This document shows positions 27,499 through 39,766 of a stretch of DNA of 64,000 nt, piece after piece. The position numbers were made by a program, and so were the translations under genes. The stretch comes from Tethya wilhelma (taxonomy: Eukaryota > Porifera > Demospongiae > Tethyida > Tethyidae): NCBI GenBank assembly GCA_964030475.1, contig CAXIPT010000008.1, forward strand, positions 5,013,142-5,077,141, written 5' to 3'. Numbering within the stretch: the first letter of the stretch is position 1; every line of letters starts with the position of its first letter. The notes below the pieces were generated by a model. That model was not told where the DNA came from. It saw nothing but the letters and a program-made list of their open reading frames with translations, and ran no database searches.

Positions 27499-28548
27499 AT
27501 GGCTACTGAGGAGGAGACAAAGACAAAGAAGTTGATTAAAGACTGGGTAGCGAAAAATAAAACGCTTCGCATTCTCATCTTTGGTAAGACAGGAGTTGGC
27601 AAGTCATCACTCATCAATACTCTCCTAGGGAAGGCCGTTGCTGAAGAGGGAGAGGACATTTTCTCTGTGACAAGAAATATCTCTTCGTACGATGATGTCA
27701 TCCCTGAGTTGACAAGGACCATCAATGGTATCCAGGTGACCCTCTGGGATACGCCTGGACTCCAGGACCCAGACATTGAAGCAGAGAAGATACTAGAAGA
27801 AGTTAAAGGGAAGTGCAAAGGTCAGGTTGATCTGTTCGTCTACTGCCATGATATGACAGAGACCAGAGCCAGCCAAGATGACTATGATGCTATCAGTGAA
27901 TTGACTAATGCTCTGGGAAGGGAGATATGGATGACTTCCATCATTGTGCTTACATTTGCAAACAGAGTCCGTCTTCCACCCTCTAGTGATTTAAGATTTA
28001 AGGATTACTTTGAAGATCGCAGGAAACAGTGGCAGCAAACTCTGAGCAAGGCTGTCCATAAAGCTGGGGTGCCCATTGAAGATGCTAGTAAGATTCCTGT
28101 TGTCCCAGCTAGCTATAAAAAGATACCTCTTTCCCATCAAGATCGAGACTGGTTTGTGACCTTCTGGGATACTTGTATTCTCAGGGTGAAGTTTGGATCT
28201 TTGCCAGCACTCATTGGAATGTATCAAAATGAAGCACTAAATGATGTTACGAAACGTGCTGTGGATTATAGAGTAACTGCTATGGTAATTGCTAAACGGT
28301 TGAGGTGGATTGGTGAAAGAATAAATAATGATTTAGATGTTGACCTTCAAGAGTTGATGATAAATGCACAGGGTGAATCAATTTCCAGAATGCTATTTGC
28401 TGAAGCACGGAGGGCCGCAAGCTCTAACATTATAACTAGGATAAAGACTCTCTTGCGAATTTACATTGTATGGCTTCACCCTATTTTGTTCTCTAGATCT
28501 GTTGTATTAGGTGCTCTTGGTGGAGCCGGCTTGGTTATTACTGGTTGA
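27499..28548 (+). CDS. Intronless AIG1/Toc34-like GTPase with C-terminal membrane tail
   Basis: The frame of 349 aa starts at the ATG at 27499; an upstream in-frame GTG at 27421 is not used. The G1 P-loop GKTGVGKSS is at residues 29-37 and the G3 motif DTPG at 84-87 (VTLWDTPGLQDP). A VLTFANRV block is at the position where AIG1/Toc34 GTPases have their G4-like motif. The middle is helical, and the last 30 residues (WLHPILFSRSVVLGALGGAG) form a hydrophobic tail suited to membrane anchoring. The AIG1 superfamily includes animal GIMAP immune GTPases and plant Toc receptors, and invertebrate members often expand. Intronless in an intron-rich region, which suggests a retroposed or transferred origin. 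Substrate and partners are unknown. Confidence 0.85.
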   Translation: MATEEETKTKKLIKDWVAKNKTLRILIFGKTGVGKSSLINTLLGKAVAEEGEDIFSVTRNISSYDDVIPELTRTINGIQVTLWDTPGLQDPDIEAEKILEEVKGKCKGQVDLFVYCHDMTETRASQDDYDAISELTNALGREIWMTSIIVLTFANRVRLPPSSDLRFKDYFEDRRKQWQQTLSKAVHKAGVPIEDASKIPVVPASYKKIPLSHQDRDWFVTFWDTCILRVKFGSLPALIGMYQNEALNDVTKRAVDYRVTAMVIAKRLRWIGERINNDLDVDLQELMINAQGESISRMLFAEARRAASSNIITRIKTLLRIYIVWLHPILFSRSVVLGALGGAGLVITG

Positions 28549-29909
28549 AATGATAGATTTGCAGAGAGTAATGTTTCTTTTGTCAGTCAATTTTTCATTT
28601 ATTATGGCATCTAGTCTAGCTGGCATGATGTGCATGACTTTGTATTTGTCACTACACAAGGATAATCATTATAATCATAATGTCTGATAATAACAGGACT
28701 TCCTGTTTACATTGTCACTCCATTTGACATTGAAACAGTTCTGGTCAGCCTGTCTAGTAGGAGATGGATAGAAGACCAGTAGCAGAATGTGGCACTAGTA
28801 CTCAATAGCTTTGTGAATATTATTATTAGCCTTGGAAATGTGCATGGAGTTTTATCATTTTATGATGTGTATTTTTTTGACTAATATTTGAATTTTGTTC
28901 TTCCCCAGCCCACATGTCTGCAACAATAGTTCAAAGGTCACATATCATATTGATCACATAGTAGTAAAATGGGTTATTTACAATAATACTTTTGAGTTGT
29001 GACTCCTAGTTATTGTGTGATGATCATTACGTAATGTCTAAATATAACATAATGCTAGAACTTCCTGCTTACATTGTTGCTCTATTTGAGATTGAGTCAG
29101 CCTGTGAAGGACAATGGTAGAAGACTTGTAGATAGCAGGATATGGAGGCTGTAGTCAATGGCTTTGCAAAGGAAGTGATATCATGTATTGGCCTAACCAG
29201 TTAAAACCGCCTTGGAAGACTGACTTGGACTGCTTGGCATGAAGCATTACATGTTAGTATATTGTTCAACTGAATAATTGAAATTTCTTCTCTCCCAAAT
29301 TTTAAAAATCCATTTTTTAATGGTCAACGGTTGAACCTACAAACAAAACTTTCTATAACCCTAAATTACACCTACTGAGATTATGTTCAACAGGCCTTTA
29401 AGTAGATTGCTACCCTTTTTTTTCACCCTACACATATTTTATTTTAGAGGTATATATGTTTTATTACAATTAATATTTTTGTCCTATTTGTATTGCCATA
29501 ATGATACCCCTCACACTTGCTCCAAAGATAATATACTATGACCACCATGGTCAGAGTACATTATCTATGCTTGCTCCGCTCTTGCAAGTTTGAGCTTTTT
29601 GTGGCTAAGACTCAATTTGTACCAGTGGCAGCTGTTTCACTTTATTGATTGTTTTGTTTTGTGACTGTCCTGAAAAACAGTGCTATGTGTGCATACATTA
29701 TGGTGCATGTGTGCTGCACATGTGTGCGTGTTTGTTTGGTGAATAGTAAAATGTAGATGCCCATAAATGGTATGCAGTTCGCTAAAATAGATTCCATTAC
29801 TGATGACGTAATGTCTGTTACTAAAATTCAGACATTAGAGGTCAACCTTTTGAACCTGTGGTCAATCTCTCGACATTGCATCAGGCGGGAGCCTCAAAAG
29901 CAAAGCGAG
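28549..29909. other. Intergenic with a diverged direct repeat
   Basis: AT-rich spacer between the GTPase and the ABCB cluster. Two related blocks of about 130 bp (about 28680-28815 and 29035-29170) share an ACTTCCTG(T/C)TTACATTGT core and a TAGAAGAC(C/T) segment, then diverge; probably remnants of an old transposable element. I see no gene. Confidence 0.6.
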
Positions 29910-29917
29910 TATAAAAG
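29910..29917 (+). promoter_or_regulatory. TATA box of the first ABCB gene
   Basis: TATAAAAG in a locally GC-richer stretch. It is followed about 200 bp later by a splice donor (CTGAAG|GTATGT, about 30115) that fits a non-coding first exon spliced to the ATG exon at 30201. The ORF crossing this stretch is therefore read as 5' UTR. Confidence 0.6.
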
Positions 29918-30200
29918 GCTGCCTGCAAAAGGCGCCAAGCTACACATTGGTCACAAGAAAATCAACAATCAAGTATTCTCCGAGCTTGCATTTAGCCTTA
30001 AGACTGCTCTACTACGACAAAAAGGTCGACCTACTCGTCTTTTGTTTCAGTGCTACCACAGAAAGAAAAAAAGTTTCCGGTCATAGTTCCAGTTTGCTCA
30101 CGCAGCATCTGAAGGTATGTCACATGGTATAGTTGTATGATATTCAATACAGCAGATTACAAAAAAATTATTTTTTTTCTCCAGCTGACTTTTTGCAGAC

Positions 30201-32604
30201 ATGTCTGAACAACCATCTACCACTAGCACTACTGCTGCTGATAAGCAGAGGGAGGTGCAGGAGGCTGAGATGAACTTTGTAGATGGAGGTCTCTCTCCAA
30301 GTCCGATCCCGCCTCAAAAGGACCCCCCACCCCTCTACGAAGATGGAGCAACAGAGGTCAAAGTAAAAAAGTAAGACAGTCTTTCGTATGTGGGAACCAG
30401 AGAACCTTTTTCGAGTATCAAATGTATGATTGTAGGTTTTATACTTGAAGTTATGCTGGTTGTGGTTTGACTGCAATCATTAATTTTGTGCTCAGTGCAC
30501 TCAAGCATGTAGTGCAAAAATTTTAATTTGTGGTCCACTGAGTAGTGCAATTATACCCGCCCTTCTGAGTGATGACCCTTTGAACTTTTGTTCCCTCTCC
30601 AGGAATGGCAATGGTGAAGAGACAGAGAAGGATGATAAGAAGGAAAAGGAAAAAGTGAAACCAACCAACATTATCAAACTGGTACGTTCAGAGTGCACTA
30701 GCAAACCTGTGTGTGTGTGTGTGTGTGTGTGTGAGTGCATGTGCATGTGTGTATGAGTGAGAGAGAGAGAGAGATGCTGCCTTATATATTTTACTATAAT
30801 TTAATGCACTTGTATAAACCACTCATTTTGTGAACTCACACCATTTCTCCCTCCAGTTCCGCTACACCACGTTGTTCGATCTTATCCTCATGTTCTTCGG
30901 CACCCTGGGGGCCATGGCTCACGGTGCCTTCCTCCCTCTTCTCTGGCTCTTCTTTGGTGACATCACCAACACCTTCATCCAGCAGGCTGCCTCACTCAAC
31001 GTCTCCCAGACCTTCAGCCCCATCCTCAACGAGACCATCAACTGTCAGAGTATGTTTGACGCTCCTTTCAGCGGAACTGTCATCCCTAACACAACCATCA
31101 CTGGCTTCCTCCAAGTCCTTAACTTTGGCAATTTGAAGTGTCTTCTTGGGGACGAATTCATTTCGGCCATCGATAGCAATATCCTCATCTTTGTCTACTT
31201 TGGTATAGGGGTGTTCATCGTGGCACTGACACACATATCATTCTTCCAAATCGCAGCCGAGCGTCAGGTCTATAAGATCCGTTTGACCTACTACCGTGCC
31301 ATTTTGAGACAAGACATTGCCTGGTTTGACGTGAACCCTTCAGGAGAGCTGGCTAACAGACTATCAGAGTAAGTTAGTGCGATGCAATTGAAGACATACT
31401 GTTGAAACTGCCATTGTTAATTGCTACTATAATTAATAATAATAATACTCAAATAGTAGTCACTGACAATGGGTCATTTGATTGTACACATTGTCTATCT
31501 TCTTTCATAGTGATATTGATAAGATCCATGCTGGAATTGGTGACAAGCTAGCCATTCTCATCCAATGGACTTCCACTGCCATCACTGGCTTCATTGTCTC
31601 CTACACCCAGGAGTGGAGGCTCGCCTTGCTGTTGACTGGGTTTGCCCCTCTCATGATTGTCGCTGGAGCTGCCATCGCTAAGGTGACAGCGGCCTTCACT
31701 AGTCAGGAACAGAAGGAGTATGCCTCAGCCGGAGCTGTGGCAGAGGAGGTGCTCTCTTCAATAAGAACTGTGTTTGCATTTGGAGGAGAAGGGAAAGAAA
31801 CAAACAGGTAAAGAAAAAGAGGGAGTTAAGAATTTTTTTTTTTCCAAAAAAGTTTCGTGTACACTGTTTTTACTTTTACTCTGTTAATGTTGTTTCTTAT
31901 TTTGTTGTTACATTAGTTTTATATAATGGCCATTTTGTCAAGGGTGTGTCCTGCACCAAATGTAAGTACTATTGATCGTTGATTGTCTTATGCCATGCAG
32001 GTACAATCGTAAGCTCAAGGAGGCCAAGCGTCTCGGAGCTAAGAAGGGTTTCACTGTCGGTCTCGTCATTGGTCTTCTCTTCCTCCTCATCTTTCTCCTC
32101 TACGGCATCTCCTTCTGGTTCGGGGGCTACCTCATCCAGGACCACGGGGCGCGGGGAGGGGACATCCTCGCCGCTTTCTTCACCATGATCATCGCCGCCT
32201 TCTCCCTCGGACAATCTGCCCCCAACATTGAGAGCCTCCTCACTGCAGCTGGCTCTGCCGGTGCCATCTACGATACCATTGACAGGGTAGGCATCATTTG
32301 GAAGTCTATAGTTCACTTTTTACATGGGCATTATAAATGTGTCATGTGTAGTAGCATAATATTATTGTTAAGCAGAAAATGTATTGTCCATAGATATTTT
32401 TGTATTAGGAGTTGTTTTATGATTAATTGTGTGTCTGATTCCAAAGGTTCCAACCATCGATTCCAGTTCCACTGAGGGAATCAAACCTGACAAGTTTGAG
32501 CCTGTCATTGAGCTGAAGAACGTCCAGTTCACTTACCCAGCACGACCCGATGTACAGGTGGGTGAAAGAATGTTAGGATTGTGTGTTTAAAAGCACTCCT
32601 CATA

Positions 32605-32656
<52 letters not shown>

Positions 32657-33751
32657 ACGTGTGTGTTTGAGAGTGTGTATACATGTGTATATGAGTGCTG
32701 CGTGGTGCTTGCTTGTGTGTGTGTATGTACATGTGTGTGTCTAGACAATGATAATTTGCACAATTAATATTAGCTGAGCTGAAGTCATTGGCTAATGCAT
32801 GCTTTCCGTTTTACTAAAATTAATGATTTTACCATAGATCATGCAGCATTGATAAGAATTTACTATGATAATTAAGGTTAGGTTTGTTAAGAAACTGTGT
32901 CACGATATAAGCGTGGTTTTGTTACCAAAAAAAAAGTGTGACATTTTGTGATTTTTTTGCCGCAAACACGAATGGATATTGTATAGACATGCATCATGTA
33001 TAATCATCTTACCAATTACCAATCTTACCAATTACCATCTTACCAATTACCATCTTACGTATTAATGTACCATCAACTTGATGATCCAATCCCTGGTGTA
33101 TGTGTTCAGGATAGTGATGGAAAGCTTTAATTTGTGGTCGCCTGTGAAGATATCTAGAGACTGTGTGAGGGCTACTAGTGATGCAGGATCTAGTGATGGA
33201 TCATCTGCTAGTGATATTGATCATTTTCTTATGCCACCTGAGATTAGCATGATTAATTTTGAGCCTAGAGATGGTCGATCTGGTTTTGAGGTTGTGAAGC
33301 ATGATGATGAAGAGTTATGGATTCCAGTTGCGCACAAAACAAGATCTCGGTTAAAGTCTTAAACTTTTTACTTTCTAAATTTTTGTTTGGTGCTTGATGT
33401 ATATATATGTGTTTGTCTGTGTGTTTGTTTGTCCCCCTTTGCGCCTATTGTGGCATGTATTTTGAGATAATAATAATAATAAATAATAATAATAATAATA
33501 ATGAGCAATTTATTAATTACTGTGCATGGCTATGGTGTAAAAAAGATACGTAGCCTTGTACTTGCCTTCCCCTCACGGTAATCAAAGGAACTATGTCACT
33601 ATATAAGTGCTGTTAAGTTTTGACGTTTAGGACATTCTATGACCTTTTGTGATGTTTTGTTTTGTTTCCAGCATGATCTTGCTAGGTACCACATTTGGAT
33701 ACTAGCCATATATACGTACATATACTGTACTACATATTGCACGTTTGTCAA

Positions 33752-33789
<38 letters not shown>

Positions 33790-34084
33790 CACACTAGCTC
33801 CTTCAATTCCACCACAACACTCTCCCACTTTCTATGCTGCATCCTTTTCATGAAAAAAATCAGCCAAAGATACAATCCACAAAAAACAACAACAACACAA
33901 AAAACAATTAAACCATCATTACTATAAGCTATTTAAAATTGAAGAAAGATTTTTAGTACATACATAACTATGTTATAATTAATAGGCATGTAGTCGTATA
34001 GACGTATTTCCTTAATTACCAGTCCTTAAGCCAACACACAGCTGAGTGTAGGTCATGCACACACATACACAATTGCACACACAC

Positions 34085-34124
<40 letters not shown>

Positions 34125-34157
34125 NNNNNNNNNNNNNNNNNNNNNNNNNNNNNNNNN

Positions 34158-34231
<74 letters not shown>

Positions 34232-34447
34232 CAGCATTAATATACAGAGAATTTGTATGTCCTAGTATTGAATATCGTGTGTTTTTCTAAACTTCATTCA
34301 CTCCTCCACGTGCTCAACAGGTGATGTTTGGTGTCAGTTTGAGGGCTGAGGTGGGACAGACTGTTGCTCTCGTAGGACCTTCAGGATGTGGGAAGAGTAC
34401 CGTGGTGCAACTCATACAGCGCTTCTATGATGCAGACAATGGAGAGG

Positions 34448-34494
<47 letters not shown>

Positions 34495-36794
34495 CACGCA
34501 TAGATTTATAGATTTTTCACTTGTAGCAGCTTTTATAGTTGCTATTCTTTCAGTATTGAGTGCGCATAGGTGACCTTTTATACAGGTGTTCAGTAAAACG
34601 TGTTTACATAAGGTGACATTGCTATATCAATTATCCTCTAGGTGTTGGTAGGAGGTAGAAATGTGAAAGACTGGAATCTGAAGTGGCTGCGTAGTCACAT
34701 TGGTGTCGTGAGTCAAGAGCCTATTCTATTTGATGCCACCATCGCCGAGAACATCCGCTACGGTAAAGAAGATGCCACAATGGATGAGATCGAAGAGGCA
34801 GCAAGGAAGGCCAATGCTCATGACTTTATCTCCTCTCTGCCTCAAGGCTACAACACAGCCACTGGAGAGAGAGGGGTCCAGCTCAGCGGGGGACAGAAGC
34901 AAAGGATTGCCATCGCTCGAGCTCTTCTCCCAAACCCAAAGATTCTTCTCCTGGACGAGGCAACGTCTGCTCTGGACACTGAGAGTGAGGCCGTGGTGCA
35001 GGAGGCTCTCGATCACGCCAGGGAGGGGAGGACCACCATCGTTATAGCTCACCGCCTCTCCACCATCCAGAATGCCGATGTGATTTGTGCCATTAGTGAG
35101 GGGCGTGTCGTTGAGATGGGTACCCACTCCGATCTTATGGCAGAGAAAGGACTCTATCATGAACTGGTTGATGCTCAGGTATGTGTGTGTGTTTGTGTGT
35201 AAGACAGATTGAGAATGGTGTGTGTGTGCTATTGTAGTAGTGCATGCGTAACTATATGCAGCTTTGAAGGAAGTAAAAATTTCACGTTTAATCTTTTCTC
35301 TCCTCTTCTCATAGTCCTTTGGTACTGATGAGAATTTCATTCAAACTAGAGAAGTTGGTCGTCTCTTGTCTCAGCGCAGCATTCGTAGGTCTGTCAAGGG
35401 GTCATCCAGTGGTCCCTTTGAGCGCCAACAGAGCATCAGACGTCAGGTGTCCACCTTCTCTGACGATGGTGGCAAGAAAAATCTGAAACGTGAGATTTCT
35501 GTGAAGCAGCAAGAAGCCTGGGACAAGGATATCACCCCCGTCCCTCTCTATCGTGTCCTGGCGCTCAACTCCAAGGAGTGGTGGCTGATTGTCCTCGGTG
35601 TTCTCGGAGCCGGCATCAACGGTTGTGTCTTCCCCTCCTTCTCCATCTTCTTTGGAGAGATCCTGCGTGTGTTTGGTCTCCCCCCGGACATGGTCCTTGG
35701 TGCCGTTCACATGTGGGGTGGGCTCTTCTTTGGTCTGGCATTTGTCTCTGGGATTGCCAACTTTACTAAGGTATGGGGATTGGTATCAACTAGACCACAA
35801 CATGAATTCAGAGAGGATATTTTTATACTTTCTTTTTTTCATCAAGTATAAAATCTTTTTTTCTTCTTTTTTTTTTTCTTTTTTCTTCTTTTTTTTCATA
35901 AACTTTTTACTTTTTTCTTCCTTTTTTCTTTCTCTAGGTGTTCTGTTTCACTCTGTCTGGAGAGAGCCTCACAGCCCGGCTCAGAGCACTCACCTTCAAG
36001 GCCATGCTCCGTCAGGAGATAGGCTGGTTTGATGATGAGAGGAACTCCACTGGCGCCCTCACCACCAGACTGGCTGATGACGCAGGACAAGTACAAGGGG
36101 TGAGGAAATCTTACATCATACCATGCTTTCAACTTTGAGACTCACTTGAATAATAACTTTGCATAGTAATATAAGCAGACAATACAGTTGCAATATATTA
36201 AGATAACAGCAGTAGTACAAGTTTGACGGCTGCTACAAATTAACCTGCTTGTTGTGTGTGTGTCTCTCCCACACTCCAGGCTACAGGCTCTCGTCTCGGT
36301 GGTCTCATAGAGACGGTCTTTGGGCTGCTGTTCTCCATCGTGGTTGCCTTCGCCTACTCCTGGTTGATCACCCTCGTCATCCTGGGCACTGTCCCCATCC
36401 TTCTCATAGCGGGAGCTCTCCAGTTCAAGGTCCTTCACGGAAATGCTGCCAAGAATAAGAAGAACGTTGAAACAGCTGGAAAGATAGCTGTCGACTCCAT
36501 TGATAATATCCGCACTGTTGCGTCCCTCACCATCGAGGAGAGCTTCTTTGACCAGTACAAAGTCCAGATAAAGGGACCTTACCTGTAAGTGTGTAGCAGT
36601 CATTGGCTTATGGTGTGATGTTATGAGTTAGGTTCTTGATAAGTACTGTGTTAGCATATCTGCAAGTTTAATGAGCCAAAATGTTTGGAAAACTTTGAGA
36701 CTACCATGACAGTGTTGAATATTTGTCAGGAATAGTTGTGACAATTACAAGTGCAAACTGTTTACCAACTCTGAAATTCTGTTGTTGACTTGTG

Positions 36795-36843
<49 letters not shown>

Positions 36844-37291
36844 GTGCAGGCGCTCTGTTCTAGTCAACCCATTTGTCTATGGTTTCATCTACGGATTCTC
36901 ACAAGCCGTCCTCTTCTTCATGTTCGCCATTGTCTTCAGATTTGGAGCCTTCCTTGTCAACCTTCCTCCAGACCACTCTCTCCACGTCGACTATGAAAAT
37001 GTCTTCCGTGTGTTCATTGCTATCACATTCGGTGCCATCTCCATCGGACAGGCCTCTGCCTTCGCTCCAAACTACGCCAAAGCCAAGCTGTCGGCTGATC
37101 GTATCTTTGCTCTCTTGGACCGTGTCCCTCTCATCGACAACTACTCTGAAGATGGACAGAAATTGGTGAGTTTTAGTGAGTTTATAAATTTATACCTGAC
37201 AAAAGTAGGCCTGAGAGAGAAGCTGTGATTTACTTGGTCTGCTTCATTTGGAAAATAGCAACTTTGCTATTAGAAAGATGTTAAGATTTTC

Positions 37292-37348
<57 letters not shown>

Positions 37349-38215
37349 TCTCGTCTTTGCAGGAGAAAGTAACGGGTACCATTGCTGTGAACGAGGTTCG
37401 TTTCACCTACCCTGCTCGCCCCGACGTTGAAGTCCTGAAGGGCATGAATCTCCAACTGGAGCCTGGCAAGACACTAGCACTGGTTGGTCCCAGTGGGTGT
37501 GGCAAGAGTACCGTGGTCTCACTGATCGAGAGGTTCTACGATCCCTCGGCTGGGAACTTGACTCTCGAAGGCATCGATTTGAGAGATCTCAATCTGAACT
37601 GGCTTCGCTCTCAGATCGGTATAGTGTCTCAGGAGCCGGTGTTGTTTGACTGCAGCATTGCTGAGAACATCCGCTATGGAGCTCTCTTCAGGGAGGTCTC
37701 TGATGAGGAGGTGATTGAGGCAGCCAAATCAGCCAACATCCACAGCTTCATAGAATCACTGCCAGAGGTAAGAGAAAGATTGTTGCTATATTTTCAAAAC
37801 TTTTATCAATGATTAATGAAATATATCTTTGTCATTTCAGGGTTACAATACAAAGGTAGGGTCAAAGGGCACCCAGCTGAGTGGTGGACAGAAGCAACGT
37901 GTCGCCATTGCTAGAGCTCTCGTCCGTGATCCCAAAGTGCTGCTCCTGGACGAGGCCACATCAGCTCTGGACACTGAGAGTGAGAAGATAGTCCAAGAAG
38001 CTCTGGACAGAGCCAGAGAGGGAAGGACCAGCATCGTCATAGCTCACAGGCTGTCAACGGTGTACAACTCTGACTGTATCGCGGTGATCCAGGGAGGCAA
38101 GGTGCTGGAGAAGGGCACTCACTCTGAGCTGCTGGCCATGAAGGGTCTCTACTACAAGCTGAATCGATTCCAGATGGTCGCAGAATCAGAAGATGCTGGA
38201 GATTCAGTGTTCTAG
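30201..38215 (+). CDS. ABCB1: ABCB full transporter (P-glycoprotein-like), first copy
   Basis: ATP-driven exporter of hydrophobic compounds with the TMD-NBD-TMD-NBD layout. Fourteen coding exons in phase: 30201-30370, 30603-30681, 30857-31368, 31511-31807, 32001-32286, 32447-32557, 34321-34446, 34642-35178, 35315-35770, 35938-36099, 36280-36584, 36850-37165, 37363-37767, 37841-38215; about 1,378 aa. A charged cytosolic N-tail (about 83 aa) precedes TM1. The first extracellular loop is long, with N-glycosylation sequons NVS, NET and NTT. NBD1 has Walker [10 protein letters not shown] (about 504-512), [15 protein letters not shown] and [12 protein letters not shown]. The linker carries RRSV and RRQVS kinase-type sites. 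NBD2 has a second GPSGCGKST (about 1161-1169), LSGGQKQR and [11 protein letters not shown]. Both ATP sites look intact. Intron 6 holds a 33-N gap. The second copy starts 1.55 kb downstream on the same strand. Confidence 0.95.
33006..33059. repeat. CTTACCAATTACCAT minisatellite in ABCB intron
   Basis: Three to four head-to-tail copies of about 15 bp (ATCTTACCAATTACC) in the large sixth intron of the first ABCB gene. Confidence 0.8.
34100..34230. repeat. (CA)n - 33 N gap (34125-34157) - (GT)n
   Basis: A CA array runs into Ns and emerges as a GT array, so the two gap edges are reverse complements. This points to an unresolved or inverted join within the ABCB intron. The flanking exons 32447-32557 and 34321-34446 still join in phase. 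Confidence 0.85.
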
Positions 38216-38511
38216 GCACTTCCTTTTAAGACTGTGCACTTTGACAGAATCCACTATTACTTCTTAGTGTGTTGTATAAATTATTGGAAAGCTAGGGACC
38301 AAATTAATACAGAATTTATGTTAAGTACCCATTATTGCATGTGTTCAAACTACCATGTCTCTTCAAATTTTCTTTGATTATTACGTTATGTTATACCAGT
38401 AATTATGCATTATTTATCATTTGTTGTATGAAAATCACATTTAATAGACTTCATTTTCAAGAGTTGCTAAGTGTGTGTGTGTGGGGGGGGGGGCAGGGGG
38501 CATTTGGAATC
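38216..38511 (+). other. 3' region of the first ABCB gene
   Basis: AT-rich sequence after the stop codon, ending in a GT run and a G10 tract at about 38470-38492. No coding signal. Confidence 0.6.
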
Positions 38512-39622
38512 TTGTATAGCACAATATCTTATGCATGTCATGCAACAGCCATCCTTAATTAATCGTTCATTTGTTAGCTTTCAAAAGCAGAGCTCCTTTT
38601 GAAGAGTGAATAATGGTCTTTGTGAAGTGTAATGTGAGCACACATGGGGTACCATTTAGTACAAAAAATTTGGCAAATGGAGGCTGTTCTGAAACCCTAA
38701 AGTGCATGCACATAGACAGTGATTAGTCCACAGAGACTAAATTTTATACAACAGTTGCACCTGAAAGGGAAAAAAAGGTCAGAAATTCTGTGCTTAATGT
38801 CTACAAAACTTGCATTGATTTTATTTGTTGACTTTGTAGGACCATAAAATAAACATAAATAACATAAAATGAGTCATTCTTTGGACCACAGCAGCCACTG
38901 TCCTCTAATACTGGAAGGAGGTCATGTTGTGGAGCTGGAGGGAAGCACCGCTCGTCCACGTACACCAAAGCTCTCCTCACATTCCTACAGAGAGGCTGTA
39001 GGAGGACCGCTGCTCGTTAGCAAGTTCAGGTGAGCTCAGCCCNCATTAAGCACAGAATTTCTGACCTTTTTTTCCCTTTCAGGTGCAACTGTTGTATAGC
39101 ACAATATCTTATGCATGTCATGCAACAGCCATCCTTAATTAATCGTTCATTTGTTAGCTTTCAAAAGCAGAGCTCCTTTTGAAGAGTGAATAATGGTCTT
39201 TGTGAAGTGTAATGTGAGCACACATGGGGTACCATTTAGTACAAAAAATTTGGCAAATGGAGGCTGTTCTGAAACCCTAAAGTGCATGCACATAGACAGT
39301 GATTAGTCCACAGAGACTAAATTTTATACAACAGTTGCACCTGAAAGGGAAAAAAAGGTCAGAAATTCTGTGCTTAATGTCTACAAAACTTGCATTGATT
39401 TTATTTGTTGACTTTGTAGGACCATAAAATAAACATAAATAACATAAAATGAGTCATTCTTTGGACCACAGCAGCCACTGTCCTCTAATACTGGAAGGAG
39501 GTCATGTTGTGGAGCTGGAGGGAAGCACCGCTCGTCCACGTACACCAAAGCTCTCCTCACATTCCTACAGAGAGGCTGTAGGAGGACCGCTGCTCGTTAG
39601 CAAGTTCAGGTGAGCTCAGCCC
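38512..39622. repeat. Two identical ~531-bp copies joined by an N and an inverted piece
   Basis: Bases 38512-39042 and 39092-39622 are identical by eye over their whole length. Between them lie an N (39043) and 49 bp (39044-39092) that are the exact reverse complement of 38751-38799. Each copy holds a 54-codon frame starting with ATG (38869; 39449) and ending at a GTGAGC splice donor (after 39029; 39609). The lack of divergence and the N suggest an assembly artefact. The frame could be an upstream exon of the second ABCB gene. Confidence 0.9.
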
Positions 39623-39642
39623 AGCTATTATTACTGCATTGA

Positions 39643-39693
39643 ACCGGAAGTGGGACCATAGATAATTAACACAAAGTGCTAATTATCTATGGT
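39643..39693 (+). promoter_or_regulatory. ETS site and 14-bp perfect inverted repeat before second ABCB gene
   Basis: ACCGGAAGT (39643-39651) is a perfect ETS-family consensus. The inverted repeat ACCATAGATAATTA (39655-39668) / TAATTATCTATGGT (39680-39693) has an 11-bp spacer. It sits 74 bp upstream of the ATG at 39767. It could be a dimer binding site or a small transposon relic. Confidence 0.55.
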
Positions 39694-39766
39694 GGGATAA
39701 ACCACAATTGTCATATAAAAGTTCACACTAATTGCAAAACCGTTCAGAAAGAAGCACAGTGTGGTT

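Noticed and set aside
29757..30086. 109-codon ORF before the first ABCB gene
   Set aside because: It crosses the TATA box and the inferred non-coding first exon, shows no family resemblance and does not lead into the ABCB frame.
36776..36848. CRISPR-like or functional tandem array
   Set aside because: It is a plain (CT)n tract before a splice acceptor. No array of spaced direct repeats exists anywhere in the window, as expected for an animal nuclear genome.
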